This document shows, in pieces, positions 1-6,674 of a DNA stretch of 44,256 nucleotides. Both the position numbers and the translations under genes were made by a program. Where the stretch lies: positions 1 to 44,256 of the IMG/VR virus record IMGVR_UViG_3300030110_004183; one strand, written 5' to 3'. The stretch is from a virus. How positions within the stretch are numbered: the stretch's first letter is position 1; every line of letters starts with the position of its first letter. Below the pieces are notes generated by a model, which saw only the letters and a program-made list of their open reading frames with translations, was not told the origin of the DNA and searched no databases.

Positions 1-396
1 CCAGTTCTCCTCGGGGGCGAGTCGTTCGGCTGTATTCAAGGCAGCTATTTTAGTCATCCCCTTGGGTATAAAACCCAGAACATCCCTTTGCCATTTGTGG
101 ACACTGATTCTTGCAACCTCGTATCCTTTACACTCAGCCATGCCCAGCAGCTTCCCGAATGAGATAGCCATTGAGCGGACTGCTTGGGAACTTTTTGCAT
201 GGGCCAGTGGTTCTTCAATAGCCATGACAAACGGAGTGTTCAGGTCACTGAGCCACTGATGGATTTTACATATGTCTATTTCTCTTTTCTTGCTGCGTTG
301 CTGGCAGGGCATAGATATCTTATCAATAATCTCCCCACTAAATTGCGCTATAGCGCATAGTCCTCCATCGAGCCCGTTGTCTACACCTACTATCAT
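1..396 (-). CDS. RuvC-like Holliday junction resolvase, C-terminus cut by window edge
   Basis: The reading frame is open from an ATG at 396 to the left edge (132 codons visible). The N-terminus MIVGVDNGLDGG is the first strand of an RNase H/RuvC fold, with the first catalytic acid at D6. VMAIEEP at about residues 58-63 is the strand carrying the second catalytic acid (E61 or E62). The remaining catalytic acids lie beyond the edge. In phages such proteins cleave branched DNA during recombination or before packaging. The gene is the last visible member of the leftward unit that starts at 2041. Its ATG overlaps the stop of the upstream gene as ATGA, so it is probably translationally coupled. A poxvirus/phage-type resolvase or another RuvC-fold nuclease would look the same from this part. 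Confidence 0.8.
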   Translation of the reverse strand, partial: MIVGVDNGLDGGLCAIAQFSGEIIDKISMPCQQRSKKREIDICKIHQWLSDLNTPFVMAIEEPLAHAKSSQAVRSMAISFGKLLGMAECKGYEVARISVHKWQRDVLGFIPKGMTKIAALNTAERLAPEENW

Positions 397-611
397 TCGG
401 GGTGCTCTAGCTCTTTTACTTCTGCTACCCAGCCCGCTTTGTCTACGTCAGCTTTGATTCGGCCAACATAACGGCCAAGTACCGCTAAAGTGTTTTCGTC
501 ATCGGTAAGGCCTTCTTCGATTAGCTTCGCTCGCGCTTGTAACCATTTAGCTAATACCTTGCATTCACTAGCGCACACCGTTTTTCTTGCTTCTTTGATC
601 GTGGCTTCCAT
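393..611 (-). CDS. 72-aa protein of unknown function
   Basis: A small charged, probably helical protein with no motif that I recognise. It is supported as a gene by its position: its start overlaps the stop of the Nmad1-like gene (TAATG), and its stop overlaps the resolvase start (ATGA). The sequence is rich in Lys, Glu and Ala and ends in an acidic stretch. No signal peptide or membrane segment is visible. Confidence 0.6.
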   Translation of the reverse strand: MEATIKEARKTVCASECKVLAKWLQARAKLIEEGLTDDENTLAVLGRYVGRIKADVDKAGWVAEVKELEHPE

Positions 612-943
612 TACTCTTTATTTTTGTTTTCTGCTTCTTCCCGCAACAGAGCTTTGCACAGAATAGCGTAATTTACAATGTCATCACACGCATCCTCTAC
701 AGATTCGTTCATCACGCGAAGTTCTCCATCGGCCACGAATGACCGTATCCTCATTATCTTGTCCTGAACACGGAGCAGGAGTCCGGTTACAGGGTGCAGG
801 TTGAGGGCTAAAGAGGCTTTGAAGTTAGCCAGCGCATCTGTGGCTTTGGATCCTCCAGTGTAGTCAGAGTTCTTGCGGCGCATAATGTCCTGCGCTGCGG
901 TGCAGGTTTCTTCATGTATCGCAAGTAAGTCTTTGGTATTCAT
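611..943 (-). CDS. Nmad1/DUF1599-like nucleotide-modification-associated protein
   Basis: A 110-residue, all-helical protein. The block RRKNSDYTGG (about residues 22-31), followed by ALANFKASLAL and then VQDKIMRIRSF and EDACDDIVNYAILC, matches the layout I know from the DUF1599/Nmad1 family: a Lys-x-x-Asp-Tyr motif, a central helix, and an acidic DD motif in the last helix. Members occur in phages, often near DNA-modification or nucleotide-metabolism genes, and resemble MazG-type all-alpha NTP pyrophosphatases. The actual activity is not established. The start overlaps the upstream stop as ATGA. No base-modification enzyme is visible in this window, so its partner is unknown. Confidence 0.65.
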   Translation of the reverse strand: MNTKDLLAIHEETCTAAQDIMRRKNSDYTGGSKATDALANFKASLALNLHPVTGLLLRVQDKIMRIRSFVADGELRVMNESVEDACDDIVNYAILCKALLREEAENKNKE

Positions 944-1173
944 TTTTTAGGCATTGCTTTAAATGTAATAAAAAGGCCGTTCCCTTCACTAGGGACTTCA
1001 TAAGTCACGCCTTTTTCCAGAAGTCTTAGGTAGCAGATTTCTTTCCACGTAGAAGGTATTACACGGCAATATATGCCCTTAGCAAGGGTAACGCGGTAAA
1101 CAAACTTGTTTTCAAACAAGTTCTCTCTGCGGAGAACAGAAGGGTTCTCCACTACATAGCGGTTCTGAAACAT
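940..1173 (-). CDS. 77-aa protein of unknown function
   Basis: A small protein with alternating hydrophobic and charged residues, suggesting a mostly beta fold (for example the segments FVYRVTLAKGIYCRVIP and GNGLFITFKAMP). It has no recognised motif. It is in the leftward unit, 6 bp after the 90-aa gene, and its stop overlaps the next ATG, which supports it being expressed. Confidence 0.55.
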   Translation of the reverse strand: MFQNRYVVENPSVLRRENLFENKFVYRVTLAKGIYCRVIPSTWKEICYLRLLEKGVTYEVPSEGNGLFITFKAMPKK

Positions 1174-1179
1174 CAGACA

Positions 1180-1452
1180 TCAGGTTTTTAAGAACGCAGG
1201 TGACGTATCACCACTAGCGTTTTGAGCGATATAGTCAATCACATTAGACGCTGACTTTTTAGTGATGCGCCACTTTTTAGATAAAATGTGCGCGGATAGT
1301 TCATGGCTATAGCAAGCTATAGGCGGGCCGTTGGGGTGGCTTATTACGCCCATGTATGCCTCTACTATCTCGTCAAGGATACCTATGTTGTATTGGCCTT
1401 CTAAATCTTCGGGGCCGTTGAACTCTAAAGAAAACCTATCACTCCAGCTCAT
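1180..1452 (-). CDS. 90-aa protein of unknown function
   Basis: A small soluble protein with no recognised domain. Its start lies 14 nt inside the 3' end of the small-terminase-like gene, in another frame, a typical compact phage overlap. The C-terminal half (HILSKKWRITKKSASNVIDYI) looks helical and could be a small winged-helix or HTH, but this is only an impression. Confidence 0.55.
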   Translation of the reverse strand: MSWSDRFSLEFNGPEDLEGQYNIGILDEIVEAYMGVISHPNGPPIACYSHELSAHILSKKWRITKKSASNVIDYIAQNASGDTSPAFLKT

Positions 1453-2041
1453 CTTTCTTAGTTTCTTCTACGTCTATAATGGGTTTATCGGATACCCGTT
1501 TGCTCCCATTCTTGTCTGTAGAATTATTTAAAATTGAAATATCTATTTGCATTCGCCCGCCCCCTCCACCTGTTTTGGCGTTTAGGCCAAGGTTCCTTCT
1601 AATAAGCTGATCCAGCTCTGACATCTCTCGGATAGTCCTCGGCCCCCGCACCATGCTCATACTGTCCCTAAGTAACTTGATCCCAGCAGCGGCAACGTAA
1701 TGTTGATACTTGTCAGAAGGTGAGTTTTGGGACTCCGCTATTTCTGCGAGCACTTGATCTTCTTTTTCTGAAGCAGCTAGGCGGGCTTCAGTAGCTGCTT
1801 GCTGAGTCATGTCTGAAAGATTTACTTCCAGTTTCTCTTTAAGCTCGTCTTTGTCGGGCGTGACGGTAGGTAACGTGAACCCCGCTTTTTTAGGGGGCAG
1901 CCCTAATTTTCGGAACCACCTCCTCACAGTACCCTGATGGACCCCAAGATGTCTGCCGATAGCGGCGTTGGTCATACCCTGTGCGTTCATCTCTAAAGCT
2001 CTTTGCACTATTTCGGTGTTGCCTTCGTTCTTGTCCCCCAT
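1439..2041 (-). CDS. terS: Small terminase-like DNA-binding protein
   Basis: 200 residues. Residues about 10-48 form a helix-turn-helix of the resolvase/Helix_turn_helix_23 type (LEMNAQGMTNAAIGRHLGV, then GTVRRWFRKLG). A long charged helical region follows (about 60-130), then a Gly-rich loop (TGGGGGRM) and an acidic tail. An N-terminal HTH plus a central oligomerising helical region is the usual plan of phage small terminases, which recognise the packaging site. It is placed next to the large terminase, but divergently, with only 33 bp between the starts. A transcriptional regulator is the main alternative. Confidence 0.6.
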   Translation of the reverse strand: MGDKNEGNTEIVQRALEMNAQGMTNAAIGRHLGVHQGTVRRWFRKLGLPPKKAGFTLPTVTPDKDELKEKLEVNLSDMTQQAATEARLAASEKEDQVLAEIAESQNSPSDKYQHYVAAAGIKLLRDSMSMVRGPRTIREMSELDQLIRRNLGLNAKTGGGGGRMQIDISILNNSTDKNGSKRVSDKPIIDVEETKKDELE

Positions 2042-2074
2042 CCTAAAATAAGTAGATTAGTGTCTAGTTCCATC

Positions 2075-3862
2075 ATGCCGTCCGACCCAACCAAACGCAA
2101 GCGCGTTATAGAGCCGCGCATCGACCCGAAAACAAAAAAGATGGACGTAGGGGGTTTGTTAATACCTCCGACCAGTTTATTGACGGCATTGCTTTATGGG
2201 TTCGCGCACCACCCCCGTGCTCTAGCACGCGAGTACTATTTCTGGAGAATATGTGACGAGCTGTGGAATCACGACGACTTACCTGAACCCATGATGATTC
2301 GTCACCCTTGGGCAGAACAGATGATTCGTTCAGCGATACACAATAAATATTTGTCAGTGGGCGGGTCAGCTTCGTCGGGAAAATCTCACACTATGGCGGC
2401 GTGGGGTATAGTTAATTGGTTGTCTCAGCCCAGAGATACCCTGATCCTCATGACTTCAACCACGTTGCGTGAGGCACGAAAAAGGATTTGGGGTTCAGTG
2501 ATATCGCTCTTGTCAGTGATTGACGGGGCACCAATCAAGATTCGGGATTCAATTGGAAACGCTGCGTATATAGATGAAAAAGATAATCTTATCGAGAGAG
2601 CGGGCCTGTCTTTGATTGCGGCTGAGAAAAGCAAGACCCGCGAAGCGGTAGGTAAGTTCATTGGTATTAAACAGAAACGAGTTATTTTGATTGGGGATGA
2701 GCTTTCGGAGCTTTCCGAAGCAATTCTTCAGGCGGGATTAACTAACCTGTCAAAAAACCCCCATTTCCAGATGATTGGAATGGCTAACCCGAACTCACGG
2801 TTCGACGCTTTTGGTGTGTGGTCGGAGCCTAAAGAGGGTTGGGAGTCGGTGGACATACAGACGGCAGACGAATGGGACACCAAGTGGGGCGGTAAGTATA
2901 TAAGACTAGACGGAGAGCGGAGCCCAAACGTTTTATTGGGGGAAACAAAGTATCCTTGGCTCCCGACTGCGGAAAAACTAGAAGAAGACAGGATTCTGTT
3001 GGGGCCGGAATCGCGGGGGTATATGAGGATGATCAGGGCGGTCTTTTTTGACTCTGACGAAACGACAGGGATTTATTCAGAATCTGAGCTAACTAAATGT
3101 GGCTCAATGGGTAAGGTCGAATGGGAGGGCAAACCTACAGTAGTCGCGGGTGTTGACCCTGCATTCACAAATGGCGGTGACCGGACGATCTTATCTATCG
3201 CTGAGGTAGGCTACGCTAGAAATGGGCAATATGTTTGTCAGTTTACCGATTCAATCCACCTCAATGACGATGCTACTAACAAGGCAGTCCCGCGAACTTA
3301 CCAGATTGTGCAGCAGATAGTGGATCACTGTAAAAGAAAGGGGGTCAGCCCAGAGAATGTAGCGGTTGACTCCACTGGAGCGGGGGCTCCTTTCTGTGAT
3401 GTCTTGGCAGGAGAATGGTCACCTAATTTTATGCGTGTTACTTTTGGGGGTAGGGCTTCTGATAAACGGGTATCTATGAATAGCCAGCTCACTGGTGAAG
3501 AACTCTACACGAACCGTGTATCTGAGTTATGGTTTGTGGGTAAGGAACTTATGAGAACTAAACAGATCTACGGCATTGGCTCTGACCTCGCCCAAGAGAT
3601 GTGTGCTAGGAACTACGACATGATTAAAACTGGATCCTTGAAAGTGAAAATTGAATCCAAGCCAGACTTCAAGGCACGGTTTGGTAGGAGCCCCGACTTG
3701 GCCGACGCCGCATTCCTTGCTCTCGACTGTGCTCGCCAGCGTCTAGGTCTCGTGGCAGTCGATCCACCGAAAGAGGATCAGGGTACGGGGTTCAGGAAAC
3801 GGGTTACAATCCAGTCGTTGGGGGCAGCTTTGGAGAACTCCGAAACAGGTCTGATCTCATGA
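2075..3862 (+). CDS. terL: Terminase large subunit
   Basis: 595 residues from the ATG at 2075. An upstream TTG at 2003 would overlap the opposing gene and add an unconserved-looking leader, so I reject it. The ATPase half has Walker A GGSASSGKSH (about residues 96-105) and Walker B VILIGDE (about 203-209). The RNase H-fold nuclease half has acidic residues in VAGVDPAF (about 357-364), AVDSTGAG (about 430) and SPDLADAAF (about 538-546). Together these are the complete motor and nuclease set that pumps phage DNA into the prohead and cuts it. There is no clear Shine-Dalgarno. The gene ends 3 bp before the 88-bp hairpin element. Confidence 0.95.
   Translation: MPSDPTKRKRVIEPRIDPKTKKMDVGGLLIPPTSLLTALLYGFAHHPRALAREYYFWRICDELWNHDDLPEPMMIRHPWAEQMIRSAIHNKYLSVGGSASSGKSHTMAAWGIVNWLSQPRDTLILMTSTTLREARKRIWGSVISLLSVIDGAPIKIRDSIGNAAYIDEKDNLIERAGLSLIAAEKSKTREAVGKFIGIKQKRVILIGDELSELSEAILQAGLTNLSKNPHFQMIGMANPNSRFDAFGVWSEPKEGWESVDIQTADEWDTKWGGKYIRLDGERSPNVLLGETKYPWLPTAEKLEEDRILLGPESRGYMRMIRAVFFDSDETTGIYSESELTKCGSMGKVEWEGKPTVVAGVDPAFTNGGDRTILSIAEVGYARNGQYVCQFTDSIHLNDDATNKAVPRTYQIVQQIVDHCKRKGVSPENVAVDSTGAGAPFCDVLAGEWSPNFMRVTFGGRASDKRVSMNSQLTGEELYTNRVSELWFVGKELMRTKQIYGIGSDLAQEMCARNYDMIKTGSLKVKIESKPDFKARFGRSPDLADAAFLALDCARQRLGLVAVDPPKEDQGTGFRKRVTIQSLGAALENSETGLIS
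2926..2935 (+). promoter_or_regulatory. AAACGTTTTA motif, outlying copy
   Basis: An exact copy of the decamer that clusters at 21-27 kb, here inside terL (encoding PNVLL). It lies far from the cluster and could be a chance occurrence or a distant member. Confidence 0.3.
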
Positions 3863-3864
3863 CC

Positions 3865-3952
3865 GAACTCAAAAAGTTTTCCTCAAATACCCTTGGTACC
3901 AATGATCTTATCATCAGTACCATGTGTTTTAGGAGAGGAGTTTTTGAGTTCA
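3865..3952 (+). repeat. 88-bp hairpin element, copy A
   Basis: It aligns without gaps to 28220-28307 (copy B) with about three quarters of positions identical. The ends are an 11-bp perfect inverted repeat (GAACTCAAAAA at 3865-3875, TTTTTGAGTTC at 3941-3951). An inner inverted repeat GGTAC/GTACC encloses a strictly conserved AATGATCTTATCA, which is itself a small hairpin (TGAT-CTT-ATCA). CCTC/GAGG flanked by A- and T-runs could act as a bidirectional terminator for terL. The conserved loop is not explained by that role. Confidence 0.8.
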
Positions 3953-3972
3953 GGTCTGCGTTTTCGCTACAA

Positions 3973-4001
3973 TTGACATTTTTAAGGTAAAAAGGTAATT
4001 T
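3973..4001 (+). promoter_or_regulatory. Candidate rightward promoter
   Basis: TTGACA at 3973-3978 is followed after 17 bp by TAATTT, a poor -10 box. It lies just after hairpin element A and before the gene at 4009, where a promoter would be expected. The -35 is perfect and the -10 weak, so support is limited. Confidence 0.35.
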
Positions 4002-4008
4002 ATAGCTT

Positions 4009-4302
4009 GTGGCTGCCAAAAGATTTAAGCGCCTACCTTCAGGTAGAATACAGTATATGGGGGAGACCTATGCTGGCTTCAATAAGCCTAAGCGAGCCCC
4101 GAAAGGCTCGAAGAAAAAATTCGTAGTGCTGGGGAAGCAAGGGGACAAAATTAAGAAAGTCTCATACGGGCACCGCGATTACAGCGATTTTAGAAAACAT
4201 AAAGATCCTAAACGTCGAGCTAATTTTAGAGCGAGGCACAACTGCGCTACTGCAAAAGATAAAACCACTGCCCGTTACTGGGCTTGCAAACACCTTTGGT
4301 AA
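4009..4302 (+). CDS. Basic 97-aa protein with FRARHNC...YWAC motif
   Basis: The start is a GTG at 4009, preceded by AAGG-containing sequence at 3985-3995. The protein is strongly basic. Its C-terminal third, with HRDYSDFRKHKDPKRRANF, then RARHNC, then KDKTTARYWACKHLW, is a pattern I have seen in many uncharacterised marine phage proteins. The two Cys and neighbouring His residues could bind a metal, but only two to four ligands are visible. Its position between terL and virion-protein genes suggests a structural or DNA-associated role. Function unknown. Confidence 0.75.
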   Translation: MAAKRFKRLPSGRIQYMGETYAGFNKPKRAPKGSKKKFVVLGKQGDKIKKVSYGHRDYSDFRKHKDPKRRANFRARHNCATAKDKTTARYWACKHLW

Positions 4303-4304
4303 TC

Positions 4305-5579
4305 ATGGCTAACGGAGACAAAGACGATAAAAAGAAGAAGAAGAAGCAACCGGCTGGCGGCAAAAACGTGAGGGTGCTTCGGCCCCAAGGGTCAGGTGCT
4401 ATAAAACCGTTGGAGGAGGTAGTCACAGACACCGGTAAAGCTATAGGTGCAGCGGGAAAAGCAACGGGTGAATTTTTTGGCGACGTAGGCAAAGCAGTCG
4501 TTGAGTCAACTCAACCTTCTATACCTGTTAAAGCACCTGAAGTTGATTTTAAATATGAAGATAAAAAAGAAGGTGAGAAAATAGAGGGGGTAGATGCTCC
4601 CGGCTTTACAGCAAGCGGCAGACGAAGAACTGAAGAATCTGACAAAGAAGACTTCACTCCTAAAGCCAAGTTTTTTGGGAGCATGGGGAAGTCTGAAACA
4701 GGAAGCTTTTCGCCGGATAAAAAAGAGGCGGCAAGACTCGCAGCTTTCGGCCCACCACAGGAAAGGGAACAAAGCTTTTCACCAGATCGGCAAGAAGAGG
4801 CAAGACTAAAAGCTTTCGGAACCACCGAAGCTGATATTACTGCATTTGACAGTGACGGTAATGGGAGACTAAACGCCTCTGAAAGATCAGATATGAAGGC
4901 TTTTAACAGGGAGAACTTGCTTACAAGCTTTAGGGAAAGACAAGAAAGGGCCGAAGCCCAGCTTGCAGAGATCAATGCGCGGACGCCTACTATCGACAGT
5001 GATGCTACCCGTGCAGCAATGCAGGCGGCTGCTCCAGCTAAGACGAAAGAAGATGGTGGGCCTAAATTTGGTGCGCTGGGTTCGATAGCACAGTATTTTA
5101 CTGAGTTAGGGAGAAAGGGGAAAAGTGCCCCGCTCTCAAAAAACTTAGTAACCTCTGGGTTAAGGAGAAAAGACTTTGCTTCTGACGAAGGGTTCCTCGC
5201 AGCAGTCAAAAATAAAAATAGTTCTAGCCAACGCTTAGGAGCAGGAAGCTCTTTGAGGAAGACGCCCCGCGAGTTAGGTTCTTTCTCAGGGGCTATGAAT
5301 AGAGCAGGCCGCAGGTTGTTGAGAAAAGGAGCCTCTGGCGAGGCCCAAAAAATGTTCGGCGCAGCCGAAAGACAAAGGCTAACTGAAGGGAGCAATATCT
5401 CCACTCCTGAACGCCGCGCTCGCGAAGAAGCAGAACGCAGACAAGGAGCACAGCTTATGGCTGATATGCAAAAGATGATGGAGGACTACAAAAAAATGAG
5501 ATCCAACATTGGGATAGCAGGTTCTCCAGATTCTAATATCCAACAATCTTCAAGAAACACCTATGGCTCTAGACTTTAA
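4305..5579 (+). CDS. Virion-associated protein with an EF-hand loop
   Basis: 424 residues from the ATG at 4305, two nucleotides after the previous stop. It is low-complexity and highly charged: a Lys run near the N-terminus, and two tandem copies of the unit SFSPD[KR]-x-E-x-ARL-x-AFG (about residues 134-173). DSDGNGRLNASE at 182-193 is a canonical 12-residue EF-hand calcium loop (D1, D3, N5, G6, L8, E12), followed by a charged helix. The rest is Arg/Lys/Ala-rich with predicted coiled-coil segments. The 3' end overlaps the next gene by 17 nt. It lies in the same unit as the giant ejection-type protein, so an internal virion protein is a reasonable guess; enzymatic function is not indicated. 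Confidence 0.75.
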   Translation: MANGDKDDKKKKKKQPAGGKNVRVLRPQGSGAIKPLEEVVTDTGKAIGAAGKATGEFFGDVGKAVVESTQPSIPVKAPEVDFKYEDKKEGEKIEGVDAPGFTASGRRRTEESDKEDFTPKAKFFGSMGKSETGSFSPDKKEAARLAAFGPPQEREQSFSPDRQEEARLKAFGTTEADITAFDSDGNGRLNASERSDMKAFNRENLLTSFRERQERAEAQLAEINARTPTIDSDATRAAMQAAAPAKTKEDGGPKFGALGSIAQYFTELGRKGKSAPLSKNLVTSGLRRKDFASDEGFLAAVKNKNSSSQRLGAGSSLRKTPRELGSFSGAMNRAGRRLLRKGASGEAQKMFGAAERQRLTEGSNISTPERRAREEAERRQGAQLMADMQKMMEDYKKMRSNIGIAGSPDSNIQQSSRNTYGSRL

Positions 5580-6645
5580 TAGCGACGACGTAATCCAGAC
5601 CAGCAAGGTCGCTTCCGGCATGGGGGACTTCTTCCCTGAAGGAGGGATGCGTGCTTCTGATTACAGGAGCATGCAGGCTAATTATGCACAGAACATTGCT
5701 CCTTTACAGGACCGCATGATGACTATGCAGAATAACATGATGCGCTTGCAAGCTCAGGACATGGCTTTTAAGACTTCTGCACTCGCTTTTAAAGATGCGA
5801 AAGAAAAACAAGAACTACAACGGCAGTATAACGACCCTGCTTTTTTAGATCGTATCGACGCCATTTTAGATAGTGATGCGCCACCTCTTGAACAACGCAA
5901 CCAGATCCAAGATCTGGGGAGAAAAAATCCTCAGGCGCTGCTTAATGTACCGTTGATTGCCCAAGCGTATAATACAGCCCTTAACCAGACAAAGACCCGT
6001 GCTGATATAGAAGCTAAAGAGGGTAAACTAGAAGAAGGTGTTTCTACACTCGCTAATAGACTTTTACAGTTGCCTAGCCCAGAGGCTAATGTTGCCGGTG
6101 GAAAACTTCTGCGTGGAGAGATGACCTTCGATGAAGGTATAGATGTCCTCAGCGGAGAGAAGAAAAACATCGACCAGTTAAAGAAGGCAGAAGAATTCCA
6201 AGATGCAAAAAAGAAGCAACTCCAAAGTGACACTGCCTTTGCACAAGGTCTTAGTGTAACTGAATCCTCTTTTGAGGATGTCTTACCTACATTGAGCGAC
6301 GACGTTCAAAATCAATGGGACCGGATTAGTGCTACAGGAGATGCAGGTGCCAAAGCTGCGTTTATGGCTCAGAACAAAATACCGGCGCGGTTTAAATCGC
6401 TGGATCGTCAAAGGCTAGTAGAGAATCTGGCGCGTAGTACATCAATGACCGAAAAAGAAATCGAAGAAAAATACCCAGAATCAGACCCTAACTCTGACAT
6501 GGAGATGTTTAAAGAGTACCGCAAATCCTTACGGTTTAGAAGAAACGACCTTTACGGAGGGGATGTGGATGACGAACGCCTTGATCTGACCGACACTAGA
6601 GCTGAACGAGATATCCGAAGGGCAATGTTGCCCTCCCCTGAATAA
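5563..6645 (+). CDS. 360-aa probable internal virion protein
   Basis: A helical, Gln- and Met-rich protein with a likely coiled coil (about residues 40-90, LQDRMMTMQNNMMRLQAQDM) and an acidic, Arg-rich C-terminus. It has no recognised domain, signal peptide or membrane segment. It overlaps the preceding gene by 17 nt and is followed after 29 bp by the giant gene. Genes in this position in podovirus-like genomes commonly encode internal or ejection proteins; that is an inference from context only. Confidence 0.7.
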   Translation: MALDFNSDDVIQTSKVASGMGDFFPEGGMRASDYRSMQANYAQNIAPLQDRMMTMQNNMMRLQAQDMAFKTSALAFKDAKEKQELQRQYNDPAFLDRIDAILDSDAPPLEQRNQIQDLGRKNPQALLNVPLIAQAYNTALNQTKTRADIEAKEGKLEEGVSTLANRLLQLPSPEANVAGGKLLRGEMTFDEGIDVLSGEKKNIDQLKKAEEFQDAKKKQLQSDTAFAQGLSVTESSFEDVLPTLSDDVQNQWDRISATGDAGAKAAFMAQNKIPARFKSLDRQRLVENLARSTSMTEKEIEEKYPESDPNSDMEMFKEYRKSLRFRRNDLYGGDVDDERLDLTDTRAERDIRRAMLPSPE

Positions 6646-6674
6646 TTCCCATTAACATATAACCTGACTTAGCT

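Noticed and set aside
315-336. Third copy of the 88-bp element (ATCTTATCAATA match)
   Set aside because: Only 12 bases match, inside the resolvase coding frame, with no arms or inverted repeats.
2003-2074. Upstream TTG start for the large terminase
   Set aside because: It would overlap the opposing small-terminase-like gene and add a hydrophobic leader unlike terminase N-termini; the ATG at 2075 is more likely.
4511-5404. Long minus-strand frame opposite the EF-hand gene
   Set aside because: A shadow of the plus-strand gene's codon pattern; Ser/Leu-rich with no motif, while the plus frame has an EF-hand and repeats.
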